Below are positions 1 to 8,265 of a stretch of DNA of 64,000 nt, piece by piece (position 1 is the first letter of the stretch; every line of letters begins with the position of its first letter). Source of the stretch: Stutzerimonas stutzeri (GTDB lineage: Bacteria; Pseudomonadota; Gammaproteobacteria; Pseudomonadales; Pseudomonadaceae); contig NZ_JAMOHY010000007.1 of NCBI RefSeq assembly GCF_024448695.1, forward strand, positions 1 to 64,000, given 5' to 3'. The position numbers and the translations under genes are program-made. The notes under the pieces are model-generated. The model had not been told where the DNA came from and ran no database searches. It saw only the letters and a program-made list of their open reading frames with translations.

Positions 1-24
1 AACCAGCCCCTGCCAGTGCTACCT

Positions 25-726
25 ATGGATTCTCTTCCTACCCAGGCCGCCTTCGTCCTGCACAGTCGCCCCTATCGCGAGAGCAGCGCCCTGGTGGATT
101 TTTTTACGCCCCAGGGGCGGCTGCGAGCCGTATTGCGGGGCGCAAGAGGCAAGGCCGGTACGCTGGCAAGGCCTTTCGTGCCGCTGGACGTCGAGTTTCG
201 TGGCCGTGGTGAGCTGAAGAGCGTAGCCCGGCTCGAAGCCAATGGCCTAGCCCACTGGCTCGAAGGCAATGCCTTGTTCGGTGGCATGTACCTCAACGAA
301 TTGCTGATTCGCCTGCTGCCTGCCGAAGATGCACAGCCCGCACTGTTCGAGCATTACTTGCACACTCTGTCCGGGCTGGCGGCGAAACGTCCGCTGGAAC
401 CTCTGCTGCGCTCATTCGAATGGCGCTTGCTGAGCGAACTGGGCTATGGTTTCGCGCTTGATCGGGACGTCTGTGACCAGCCCATCGCCAGTTCCGGGCT
501 TTACCGGCTCGTGCCGGATACCGGGCTGGAGCCCGTCGGGCAGTTTCAGCCGGGGCTGTTCAACGGTGCGGAGCTGCTGGCGATGGCCGAGGCTGACTGG
601 GACGTGCCCGGAGCGCTGGCGGCGGCCAAACGTCTGATGCGTCAGGCGCTGGCGCCCCATCTGGGCGGTCGGCCACTGGTCAGCCGTGAACTGTTCATGA
701 ACATGAAGGAGCCATCGCGTGACTGA
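25..726 (+). CDS. recO: DNA repair protein RecO
   Basis: RecO helps RecF/RecR load RecA onto SSB-coated single-stranded DNA in gap repair. The 233-residue product has the N-terminal OB-fold segment typical of Pseudomonas RecO ([19 protein letters not shown] near residues 9-27) and the helical C-terminal half ending in [16 protein letters not shown] sequence (here [11 protein letters not shown]). The frame is open to the window edge. A GTG at 16 is an alternative start, but the ATG at 25 gives a length closer to the family, and no ribosome site is visible for either because the upstream gene (era in relatives) lies outside the window. The 3' end overlaps pdxJ by 8 bases, so the two are probably translationally coupled. 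Confidence 0.95.
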   Translation: MDSLPTQAAFVLHSRPYRESSALVDFFTPQGRLRAVLRGARGKAGTLARPFVPLDVEFRGRGELKSVARLEANGLAHWLEGNALFGGMYLNELLIRLLPAEDAQPALFEHYLHTLSGLAAKRPLEPLLRSFEWRLLSELGYGFALDRDVCDQPIASSGLYRLVPDTGLEPVGQFQPGLFNGAELLAMAEADWDVPGALAAAKRLMRQALAPHLGGRPLVSRELFMNMKEPSRD

Positions 727-1465
727 AGCCAATCGAATTCTGCTCGGGGTCAACGTCGATCACGTCGCGACACTGCGTCAGGCGCGCGGTACTCGCTATC
801 CTGATCCGGTCAAGGCTGCGCTGGATGCTGAGGAAGCCGGTGCGGACGGGATTACCGTGCACCTGCGCGAGGACCGCCGGCATATCCAGGAGCGTGATGT
901 CCTGATGATGAAGGACGCATTGCAGACGCGAATGAATTTCGAGATGGGCGTGACCGAGGCCATGCTCGTCTTCGCCGAGCAGTTGCGACCAGAGCATGTC
1001 TGCCTGGTCCCGGAAACCCGGCAGGAGCTGACCACCGAAGGCGGGCTTGATGTGGCGGGGCAGGAGTCGCGCATCCGTGACGCCATCGACCGCATGGCTG
1101 CCTGTGGCGCGCAGGTCTCGTTGTTTATCGACGCCGATCCGCGCCAGATCGAAGCCGCCGCCCGTCTGGGGGCGCCGGCGATTGAGCTGCATACCGGGCG
1201 CTATGCCGATGCCCATGGCAGCGCGGAACGTACTGTCGAGTTGGCGCGCATCCGCGAGGGCGTGGAGGCGGGGTTGAGTCATGGTCTGATCGTCAATGCC
1301 GGTCACGGTCTGCACTACCACAATGCTGAAGCCATCGCCGCGATTGCGGGCATCAACGAGCTGAACATCGGACATGCGATTGTTGCCCATGCACTGTTTG
1401 TCGGCTTCAAGCAGGCCGTCAGCGAAATGAAGCAGTTGATCCTGGCTGCAGCAGTTCGGGCCTGA
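719..1465 (+). CDS. pdxJ: Pyridoxine 5'-phosphate synthase PdxJ
   Basis: PdxJ condenses 1-deoxyxylulose 5-phosphate with 3-amino-2-oxopropyl phosphate to make pyridoxine 5'-phosphate, the last ring-closing step of de novo vitamin B6 synthesis. The 248-residue TIM-barrel protein shows the family signatures [17 protein letters not shown] near the N terminus, [13 protein letters not shown], and [10 protein letters not shown] near residue 195. The start is GTG at 719, inside the last codons of recO (8-base overlap), which fits coupled translation. It converges on cmoB with only 7 bases between the stop codons. Confidence 0.97.
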   Translation: MTEANRILLGVNVDHVATLRQARGTRYPDPVKAALDAEEAGADGITVHLREDRRHIQERDVLMMKDALQTRMNFEMGVTEAMLVFAEQLRPEHVCLVPETRQELTTEGGLDVAGQESRIRDAIDRMAACGAQVSLFIDADPRQIEAAARLGAPAIELHTGRYADAHGSAERTVELARIREGVEAGLSHGLIVNAGHGLHYHNAEAIAAIAGINELNIGHAIVAHALFVGFKQAVSEMKQLILAAAVRA

Positions 1466-1472
1466 TGCCGGC

Positions 1473-2435
1473 TCAGGGCTTGCGCGCAATCAGCACGGCG
1501 CGCATCGGTGCCGGCAGGCCCTCGATGGTCTTGCTGTGGTCCTGCGGGTCGAGAAAATCAGGTAGCGACTGATAGCGCATCCAGTCCGTGCTGCGCTGCT
1601 CGTCAGTGCTGGTGATGCTCACATCGACACAGCGCACGTCGACGAAGCCGGCGCGGCGCAGCCAGCACTCCAGCGCTGCCACCGAAGGCAGGAACCAGAC
1701 GTTGCGCATCTGTGCGTAGCGATCTTCAGGCACCAGCGCAGTGCTTTCATCGCCTTCGACCACCAGGGTTTCCAGCACCAGCTCGCCGCCCCTGAGCAGG
1801 CAGTCTTTCAACTCCAGCAGGTGATCGACCGGTGAGCGGCGGTGGTAGAGCACGCCCATGGAAAATACCGTGTCAAAGCCTTCGAGCTTTGCCGGGAGCT
1901 CTTCCAGCGCCATTGGCAAGTGCCAGACGGGCCGCTCGGAAAGATAGCGTTTCATGGCGTGGAACTGGCAGAAGAACAGCCAGTTCGGATCGATGCCTAC
2001 GACCGAGTCGGCCCCGGCCCCGAGCATCCGCCACATGTAATAGCCGTTGCCGCAGCCGACATCGAGAATGCGCTTGCCGGCCAGGTCGAGATGCGGCGCT
2101 ACGCGCTCCCATTTCCAGTCCGAACGCCATTCGGTATCCACATGGACGCCGAAGACTTCGAACGGCCCCTTGCGCCAGGGTGACAGGCCGAACAGCGCGT
2201 CATGGGTGACGGCACGCGTCGCTTCGTCGCAATCGCTTTCCAGCCGGAAGGCGTCGCGCAGCTCAATACGGTCGGGCTGTATATCCGGCAGTGCATCAAC
2301 GGCACGGCGCCAGCGCGGCAGGTCGCCGTGGCCGACGGCAAGCTTTGTGTCCAGTTGCTGCTGCAGGCCATTGGCCCATGCAGCCAGAGGGGTGCCGGCC
2401 AGGCGCCAGGCGAGGGGTGTCAGGTCGAGATTCAT
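1473..2435 (-). CDS. cmoB: tRNA U34 carboxymethyltransferase CmoB
   Basis: CmoB transfers the carboxymethyl group of carboxy-SAM to 5-hydroxyuridine at tRNA position 34, giving cmo5U, which widens wobble decoding. The 320-residue sequence has the Rossmann SAM-binding motif [15 protein letters not shown] near residues 123-137 and the family segments SPWRKGPF and [12 protein letters not shown]. It follows cmoA on the same strand with a 4-base ATGA overlap (2432-2435), so the two enzymes of this modification are made from one message. Confidence 0.96.
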   Translation of the reverse strand: MNLDLTPLAWRLAGTPLAAWANGLQQQLDTKLAVGHGDLPRWRRAVDALPDIQPDRIELRDAFRLESDCDEATRAVTHDALFGLSPWRKGPFEVFGVHVDTEWRSDWKWERVAPHLDLAGKRILDVGCGNGYYMWRMLGAGADSVVGIDPNWLFFCQFHAMKRYLSERPVWHLPMALEELPAKLEGFDTVFSMGVLYHRRSPVDHLLELKDCLLRGGELVLETLVVEGDESTALVPEDRYAQMRNVWFLPSVAALECWLRRAGFVDVRCVDVSITSTDEQRSTDWMRYQSLPDFLDPQDHSKTIEGLPAPMRAVLIARKP

Positions 2436-3175
2436 GGCAGGGCGATCAACGAAGCGAAATTAAGGCACTGGAACCAGGGCACAACCTTTGAAAAGCCGGC
2501 ATCCAGCAGCCGTTGGCGGTGAGTTTCCAGGCTGTCGGGCTTCATCACGTTTTCGATGGCGCTGCGCTTCTGGGCGATTTCCAGTTCGCTGTAGCCATTG
2601 GCACGCTTGAAGGCGACGTGCAGGTCGGTGAGCAGATCGTGCTCCTGTTCGTCCTCGAAGCGCAGCTTCTCCGAAAGGATCAGCGCTCCACCCGGAACCA
2701 GTGCCTGGCGAATGTTGGCCAGCAGAGAGGGGCGTTGCTCCGGTGAGATGAACTGCAAGGTGAAGTTAAGTGCTACCAGCGAGGCGGGTCGAAACTGCAG
2801 TGTGAGGACGTCCGCCTCGATGATCTCGACGGGCAGTAGTTCCTGAAACATCGAATCCTGCCCATGCAAGTATTCGCGGCAGCGTTCGACCATTGCCGCG
2901 GAGTTGTCCACGGCGATCACCTGGCAATTGTCAGTCTTGACGTGTCTGCGCAGTGCCTGTGTCACGGCACCCAATGAGCAACCCAGATCGTACAAATGCG
3001 TATTGGGTTGGGCGAACTGCGCCGCCAGTACACCGATGTTTTCGACGATGGTGGGGTAGCCCGGCACCGAACGCTTGATCATGTCGGGAAAAACCCGCAC
3101 CACGTCCTCGTTGAAAACGAAATCCTGGGGCTGGGCGAGGGGCTTGGCGAACAGGCGGTCTGGGTCGTGACTCAC
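2432..3175 (-). CDS. cmoA: Carboxy-S-adenosyl-L-methionine synthase CmoA
   Basis: CmoA makes carboxy-SAM from SAM and prephenate, the unusual donor used by CmoB just downstream. The 247-residue protein has the class I methyltransferase glycine motif [16 protein letters not shown] (residues 62-77), [12 protein letters not shown], and the [13 protein letters not shown] segment characteristic of the family. It is the first gene of the cmoAB pair and is divergent from nirK across about 290 bases. Confidence 0.96.
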   Translation of the reverse strand: MSHDPDRLFAKPLAQPQDFVFNEDVVRVFPDMIKRSVPGYPTIVENIGVLAAQFAQPNTHLYDLGCSLGAVTQALRRHVKTDNCQVIAVDNSAAMVERCREYLHGQDSMFQELLPVEIIEADVLTLQFRPASLVALNFTLQFISPEQRPSLLANIRQALVPGGALILSEKLRFEDEQEHDLLTDLHVAFKRANGYSELEIAQKRSAIENVMKPDSLETHRQRLLDAGFSKVVPWFQCLNFASLIALP

Positions 3176-3304
3176 GGCGGCGTCTGGGCAGGTAAAAAAC
3201 AGGGCGGCATTGTAACGAAAAGCGTGGTGCGTAGCCCGTGGGGGTGATCTTGTCGCGCTGCAGCGGCGCTACGAACTCTGCCACCCAGGTATGTAGAGGG
3301 CGCT

Positions 3305-3318
3305 TTGACTGCAGTCCA
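3305..3318 (+). promoter_or_regulatory. Possible FNR/ANR-type box upstream of nirK
   Basis: TTGACTGCAGTCCA resembles the FNR/ANR/DNR half-site pair TTGAT-N4-ATCAA, with 7 of the 10 defined positions matched and a palindromic GACTGCAGTC core. A second, weaker candidate, TTGTCTGACCTCAA, lies at 3394-3407. Denitrification nir genes are normally controlled by such regulators, so a site is expected here, but neither match is perfect. Confidence 0.35.
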
Positions 3319-3467
3319 ACGCAAATGCCAAAAGAAAGTATCAGATGAGGGTGCGTGACAAATTGCCGCTTTTGGCCTGCGCGGGGTTAATTCTTGTCTG
3401 ACCTCAAGTTCTGTTGCAGGTTTTGGGTGCGTAATGACGTAAACCTTGTACAGCAGGAGCGTCTTTC

Positions 3468-4544
3468 GTGAATACAATCAAACATCTGGCCTTATCCATT
3501 GCGTTGGCTTTCAGCGGCCAGGTACTAGCGGATGCTGCAGACGGTCTGCCACGTGTCAAGGTGGGACTGGTGGCTCCGCCACAGGTGCACGCCCACGAAC
3601 AGGTGGCGCCGAAGGAGCCGCGCGTCGTGCAGTTCCGCCTGGTGATCGAGGAAAAGAAAATGGTCATCGACGACCAGGGCACCACGCTCCAGGCGATGAC
3701 GTTCAATGGTTCGATGCCCGGGCCGACCATGGTGGTGCATGAGGGTGATTTTGTGGAGCTGACGCTGGTTAACCCGGCCAGCAACAGTATGCCGCACAAC
3801 ATCGATCTGCATGCTGCCACCGGTGCGCTGGGGGGTGCTGCGCTGACCTTGGTGTCTCCAGGACAGGAGGCAGTGCTGCGCTTCAAGGCCGACCGCACCG
3901 GGACTTTTGTATACCATTGTGCCCCAGAAGGCATGGTCGCCTGGCATGTGCTGGCCGGTATGAGCGGTACGCTGATGGTGCTGCCGCGCGAAGGTTTGAA
4001 GGACCCGGCTGGCAACGCGCTGCATTATGACCGCGCCTACACCATCGGTGAGTCCGACCTGTATATCCCGAAGGACAAGGACGGCAAGTACAAAGATTAC
4101 AGCACCCTGCTCGACAGCTATGCCGACAGTCGAGAAACCATGCGCGGCCTGATTCCCAGCCACGTAGTCTTCAATGGCCGGGTCGGTGCGTTGACCGGCA
4201 AGAACGCCTTGACTGCCAATGTCGGCGAGTCGGTCCTGTTCATCCATTCGCAGGCTAACCGTGATTCCCGTCCGCACCTGATCGGTGGCCACGGTGACTG
4301 GGTGTGGGAAACCGGCAAGTTCGACAATCCGCCGTTGAAAAACCTGGAGACCTGGTTCGTGCGTGGTGGTTCGGCGGGTGTGGCGCTCTATACCTTCCGT
4401 CAGCCCGGAGTCTATGCCTATCTCAACCACAATCTGATCGAGGCGGAGATGGGGGCAGCCGGCCACATCGTCGTGGAAGGCGAGTGGGACGATGAGCTGA
4501 TGATGCAGGTCAAAGCGCCAGGCCCTATCACCTCGCAGGAGTAA
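3468..4544 (+). CDS. nirK: Copper-containing nitrite reductase NirK
   Basis: NirK reduces nitrite to nitric oxide in the periplasm, the committed step of denitrification. The 358-residue precursor has a signal peptide (residues 1 to about 21) and two cupredoxin domains. All metal ligands are present with a constant offset from the classic enzymes: type 1 copper H110, C151, H160, M165; type 2 copper H115, H150, H321; catalytic D113 and H270. The start is GTG at 3468 with AGGAG 8 bases upstream; the next codons encode [15 protein letters not shown]. nirV follows after 4 bases. The enzyme is complete and should be active if copper and an electron donor (azurin or pseudoazurin) are available. No nor or nos genes lie in the window. 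Confidence 0.97.
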   Translation: MNTIKHLALSIALAFSGQVLADAADGLPRVKVGLVAPPQVHAHEQVAPKEPRVVQFRLVIEEKKMVIDDQGTTLQAMTFNGSMPGPTMVVHEGDFVELTLVNPASNSMPHNIDLHAATGALGGAALTLVSPGQEAVLRFKADRTGTFVYHCAPEGMVAWHVLAGMSGTLMVLPREGLKDPAGNALHYDRAYTIGESDLYIPKDKDGKYKDYSTLLDSYADSRETMRGLIPSHVVFNGRVGALTGKNALTANVGESVLFIHSQANRDSRPHLIGGHGDWVWETGKFDNPPLKNLETWFVRGGSAGVALYTFRQPGVYAYLNHNLIEAEMGAAGHIVVEGEWDDELMMQVKAPGPITSQE

Positions 4545-4548
4545 AGCC

Positions 4549-5280
4549 ATGCAGCGCTTCGTGTACCGTACGGCACCGCTGCTGCTGTTGGGCCTGTTGA
4601 CCGCATGTGGCAAGCCGCTGGTCGAGCCGGAGTTGGTGGAGGTGCCGGCAGGTCTGGCGCGCTACCATCTACCCGGCAGCAGCGAGGTGCACGAAGAACG
4701 TTTGGATGGGTTCGCAATCATGAGCCGGCAGGTCAGCCAGGCCGAATACTCGGCGTGCATCGATGATGGGGGTTGTCCTGCTCTGGAGATGGCGCCGGAC
4801 GAGGCTGCGGCACAACTGCCGGCGGTGGGGCTTAGCTGGCTGGATGCCCAGGCCTATGCTGCCTGGTTGTCGCACCGCAGCGGACAGCATTATCGGCTGC
4901 CGCGGCACGGTGAGTGGATACTGGCGGCGGCCTCAGCCTACGTGGAGGAGGAGCCGATGGTGGATGATCCCCGCAACCCGGCGCGCCGCTGGCTCGCCGA
5001 GTATGCGCAGCGTGCGGGGCGGGAGCGCCTGCCGGAAATGCTCAAGCCCTTCGGCGGCTATGGCCGCAACGAGCACGGCTTGCTGGATGCGGGTGGAAAT
5101 GTCTGGGAGTGGACTGACACCTGCTTTTCGCCCACTGGCGGCGAGTTCTGCGGCATCCGCATCGCAGCCGGGCGCCACCCTTCTGTATTGTCCGAGTTCG
5201 AGCGCAACCCCACCAGTGGAGCCTGCTCGGTAGGTCAGCCGCCGACCCATCTGGGGCTGCGGCTGGTGCGTGAAGGCTGA
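4549..5280 (+). CDS. nirV: NirV, formylglycine-generating-enzyme-like lipoprotein
   Basis: This gene sits 4 bases after nirK, the usual place of nirV, whose function is not known. The 243-residue product belongs to the FGE/sulfatase-modifying-factor fold: YRLPRHGEWILAA near residue 115 and DAGGNVWEWTDTC near residue 185 are typical. It starts with a lipoprotein signal ending in the lipobox LLTAC, with the acylated cysteine at residue 20, so it is predicted to be membrane-anchored in the periplasm beside its partner. The closely spaced catalytic cysteine pair of true formylglycine-generating enzymes is not evident, and the usual LGFRC end reads LGLRL. An oxidase role is therefore doubtful; a copper or maturation role is only inference. 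Confidence 0.85.
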   Translation: MQRFVYRTAPLLLLGLLTACGKPLVEPELVEVPAGLARYHLPGSSEVHEERLDGFAIMSRQVSQAEYSACIDDGGCPALEMAPDEAAAQLPAVGLSWLDAQAYAAWLSHRSGQHYRLPRHGEWILAAASAYVEEEPMVDDPRNPARRWLAEYAQRAGRERLPEMLKPFGGYGRNEHGLLDAGGNVWEWTDTCFSPTGGEFCGIRIAAGRHPSVLSEFERNPTSGACSVGQPPTHLGLRLVREG

Positions 5281-5468
5281 TCCGTAGCAAGCGTACCGGG
5301 GTGCAGCTTGGAAGTCGGGAACCCTCCAGATGCAACCCGAACATGCCACAGGTTGCGCAACGTCCTGGTCTGCTTGAGCGCGCTGGCTTGCAGGTCAGCC
5401 GCGAATTGGCACTTATCGATAGAGTCGGGCCAGTTCGGTAACCGTCGCCAGTGCAATCGCACTTGCTC

Positions 5469-6457
5469 TCAGCCCGCAGTGCTTGGCTCCGTGCCGAAGC
5501 GGCGGCGATAGGCGCCAGGTGTAAGCCCGACGACACGAGTAAATACTTTTCTGAATGCCCCTGGGTCTGCGTAACCGACTTCCCAAGCGACCCGTTCGAT
5601 GGGCAACCGACTGGCATGCAGCAACTCGCGGGCGCGCCCGACGCGTATCCGTTGGCAGTAATCGGTGGTGGTCATGCCGGTAGCCTTGCGGAAGCGCCGC
5701 AGGAAGGTGCGCTCCTCGAGCCCGCGCGTTGTGCCAGCTTGGCCAGTGCAACCTCTTCGGCAGCAGTCTGCTGCAGCCATTGCTGAACGGCGAGGATGGC
5801 GCTGTCGCCGTGGTTCAGTCGTGGCGCGAAGGCGCTGTAATAGCGCTGCTGTCGTCCTGGTGGGTCGATGACCAGCATCTGCGCGGTATCGATCATGGCT
5901 TTTGCGCCCAGGTAGCGGTCGACCAGCCGTAGCCCCAGATCGGTCCAGGCCATGAGCCCACCGGCGGTGATGATGTCATCGACGTCGATGATGAGCTGGT
6001 CGGCATCCAGATGTACGTCGGGGAAGCGTGCCATGAAGCGCTCGACATACAGCCAGTGCGTGGTCGCCGTGCGCCCGGCCAGCAGTCCGGTTTCGCCTAG
6101 CAGAAAAGCTCCGGCACAGATTGATGCCAGCCTGACACCAACCTGGTGCTGTTGGCGCAGCCAGCCGCAATAAGGGCGAGCGGTTTCGGTGGAAATCGGC
6201 TCCTCCAGGCTGGGCGGCAGTATCAGCATGCTGGGCGTGCAGCATGCTTCGGGGTGGGAATCATGGACCCGTCTGGGTGCCTGGCCCGTTTCGTCCAACG
6301 CCCAGTGACTGATGCGCAGCGGTGGTGGGTGTGGTTCGTCCGTTGTGCCATCAAAGCGCCCGGCTATGGCGAACAGATCGGTCAGGCCAAGTACCGTCGC
6401 CATCTGTACGCCAGGATAAAGCACGATACCCAGTTCGATTTGCAGTTGATCCGGCAT
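5469..6457 (-). pseudogene. GlxA-type AraC-family regulator, frameshifted
   Basis: The gene encodes an N-terminal DJ-1/PfpI-like (GATase1) domain (ELGIVLYPGVQMATVLGLTDLF, ASICAGAFLLGETGLLAGR) followed by an AraC-type DNA-binding domain, the layout of GlxA-family activators. The reading frame from the ATG at 6457 (AAGGGTG ribosome site) runs to LAKLAQRAG and then derails. The remaining helix-turn-helix region ([23 protein letters not shown] to PGAYRRRFG) continues in another frame to the stop at 5469. Restoring one base at about 5718-5724 would rejoin them. Either the gene is a recent pseudogene or the sequence has one missing base in a GC-rich run. It is divergent from the hydrolase gene at 6564, which it would be expected to regulate. 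Confidence 0.85.
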
Positions 6458-6563
6458 GTGTCGATAGCACCCTTGAAGTTGTCGGTCGCACCCCTTCGCA
6501 GTGCTCCGTGGATGACCAATGATGTTCTCGTCATTTCCTACAGCATCTTCGGAGCAGCCAGCC

Positions 6564-7112
6564 ATGAGCAAGCGTGCAGTGGTCGTAATCGACCTGCAAA
6601 ACGAATACCTACCAACGGGCAAGTTGCCTCTTAGCGGCATCGACGCTGCCGTCGACAACGCGGCGAAAGTGATCGCCGACGCCCGCGTCAAAAACATACC
6701 GGTCATCCACGTCCGTCATGAGTTCGTCCACGATGAAATGCCGGCGTTTGTCCCTGGCAGTGAGGGTGTGCAGATCCAGGCCGCCGTCGCGCCCCAGTCG
6801 GGCGAGCCGGTGGTGGTGAAGAACTACCCGAACTCTTTTCGCGAAACGAACCTTAAGCAGCTACTGGATGAGCGGGGCGTGGACGAACTGGTCGTGGTCG
6901 GCGCCATGAGCCATATGTGCGTTGATGCCGGTGTGCGAGCGGCGGCTGACATGGGCTACAGCGTCATCGTCATCCACGACGCCTGCGCCACGCTTGACCT
7001 GGAGTTTGGCGGCATCCAGGTGCCCGCGGCACAGGTACATGCTGCGATGATGGCAGCCTTGGGCTTTGCCTATGCGAGCCTGCAAACGACCGCGGAGTAC
7101 CTTGCGGCCTGA
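6564..7112 (+). CDS. Isochorismatase-family cysteine hydrolase
   Basis: A 182-residue protein of the isochorismatase/nicotinamidase fold. The catalytic triad expected for the family is visible: Asp in VVVIDLQNEY (residue 10), Lys in VVVKNYPNSF, and the nucleophilic Cys in SHMCVDAGVRAAADMGY. The start is the ATG at 6564 with a GGAG ribosome site; an upstream ATG in frame at 6519 would overlap the control region shared with the divergent GlxA-type gene. The substrate cannot be told from sequence. Such hydrolases commonly lie beside GlxA-type regulators. Confidence 0.88.
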   Translation: MSKRAVVVIDLQNEYLPTGKLPLSGIDAAVDNAAKVIADARVKNIPVIHVRHEFVHDEMPAFVPGSEGVQIQAAVAPQSGEPVVVKNYPNSFRETNLKQLLDERGVDELVVVGAMSHMCVDAGVRAAADMGYSVIVIHDACATLDLEFGGIQVPAAQVHAAMMAALGFAYASLQTTAEYLAA

Positions 7113-7233
7113 GCCTGCGCCGACAGCTTCAGGCCGGCCTACACGATACACAGGGCCAGATTGTAGGCGGATGTCCGGTGCTTCGACTGGAATAAAGCAT
7201 CCGGCGAAACTGGACTGTCACCCTTTCAGGCAC

Positions 7234-7260
7234 AAAAAAAGACGTCCGTGGACGTCTTTA
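7234..7260 (-). terminator. Terminator of tmRNA
   Basis: Read on the minus strand, AAAGACGTCC-AC-GGACGTCTTT is a perfect stem followed by a run of T residues, just after the CCA end of ssrA. This is a strong intrinsic terminator. Confidence 0.9.
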
Positions 7261-7270
7261 GATGTTGAAT

Positions 7271-7661
7271 TGGTGGAGCCGGGGGGATTTGAACCCCCGT
7301 CCGCCAGTTCTCCGCTGTCGGTACTACATGCTTAGCCGTGTCTATTAAGTTAACCCTCAGCGGCCCGACGGGCAGGGTGCATTGGGCGAGTTGTGTAAGT
7401 TTTAGCCACTTCGTCCACAACGTACTACGCGGCGATCCTGTTCTGCTTGACAATCACTTTGGGTTTACAGGCATCCCCTAGTGATCGCTGGAGCCGAAGC
7501 TACCAGAAGGACTAGTCGCGCCGCTTACGCAGCGAGAGCGTAGCCCTCGTAGTTTTCGTCATTGGCAACTATAGAAGTTGCAACAGTGGATTTACGAGTT
7601 CTGTTACCAACTCGGCATGCACCTAGAGTTTCGTTACCGGCGTCGAATCCTAATCGGCCCC
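7271..7661 (-). ncRNA. ssrA: Transfer-messenger RNA (SsrA)
   Basis: tmRNA rescues stalled ribosomes by acting as tRNA-Ala and then as message for a degradation tag. On the minus strand the 5' end GGGGCCGATTAGGATTCGAC pairs with the 3' end CGGCTCC-ACCA to form the acceptor stem, and the T-arm GGGGGTTCAAATCCCCCC is intact. The tag frame reads ANDENYEGYALAA followed by TAA (7525-7566), ending in the ALAA degron read by ClpXP. The length of about 391 bases is normal, and the 3' CCA is encoded. Its partner smpB is 9 kb away in this window. Confidence 0.97.
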
Positions 7662-7725
7662 ATGAAGCGAGTTGCAGCTTCATGTTCGTGCAGTCTACGC
7701 CAAAGCTGAGGCTGCGTCGAATCAA

Positions 7726-7753
7726 TAGATAAGGGCGTTCTGTCGGATTTCAA
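7726..7753 (-). promoter_or_regulatory. Sigma-70 promoter of ssrA
   Basis: On the minus strand TTGAAA and TATCTA are separated by 16 bases, placing the transcript start about 55-60 bases before the mature tmRNA 5' end. This fits a processed precursor. Confidence 0.6.
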
Positions 7754-7762
7754 GGGTTGTAT

Positions 7763-7790
7763 GAAAAACGGGCAGGGTGGCCTGCCCGTA
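7763..7790 (-). terminator. Terminator after small secreted protein gene
   Basis: On the minus strand ACGGGCAGG-CCA-CCTGCCCGTTTTT forms a stable hairpin with a T tail, just downstream of the stop codon at 7800 and immediately upstream of the ssrA promoter. Confidence 0.85.
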
Positions 7791-7799
7791 TCGGATGGA

Positions 7800-8108
7800 T
7801 CAGTTGCCTGCGCCCGATCCACTTCCGCTGGTACCGCCGCTGCCGGAGCTGCCTGGACCCTTGAGTTCCTGCAGTGCCTTGGTCGAGTGGGTGATACAGG
7901 CTTCGGTGTCGCCGGCCTGTTGGGCCTGCCGGGCCTGTTCAAGGTGTTCCTCAACCTGACTTTTGGCGGGCTCGCCGAGTGTGGTCATGGTGGTGGCCAT
8001 ATTGTTTTCGATTTCCTGCATGTTGATTTCGCAGAGGTCCTTGTCCGCGGCGAAAGCGCCGGGGCTGGCGAGCAGGGCGGCTGCGGCGTATAGGGCGAAT
8101 CGTTTCAT
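7800..8108 (-). CDS. Small predicted periplasmic protein, unknown function
   Basis: I do not recognise this 102-residue protein as a named family. It has a clear signal peptide (MKRFALYAAAALLASPGAFA, cleavage after AFA at residue 20), a helical middle with two cysteines (C26 and C70, which could form a disulphide), and a low-complexity tail of glycine and serine (GPGSSGSGGTSGSGSGAGN). The ribosome site AGGAGG lies 7 bases before the ATG. It is a single-gene unit with its own terminator, between the lactate operon and ssrA. Confidence 0.8.
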   Translation of the reverse strand: MKRFALYAAAALLASPGAFAADKDLCEINMQEIENNMATTMTTLGEPAKSQVEEHLEQARQAQQAGDTEACITHSTKALQELKGPGSSGSGGTSGSGSGAGN

Positions 8109-8265
8109 GGGTGTCCTCCTGGAAGTTGTCTTCCCGGCGGGCCTGCCTGACTCATTCTATGGTGGCAGCGCCGAGGCGAAATGGAGCCCTCGGACTGCTG
8201 GGCTCTAAATTTCGGACTGCGGTTGCGCTCAAGCGTTTCATTTTTGTGATGGACGTCCTTGTCCT

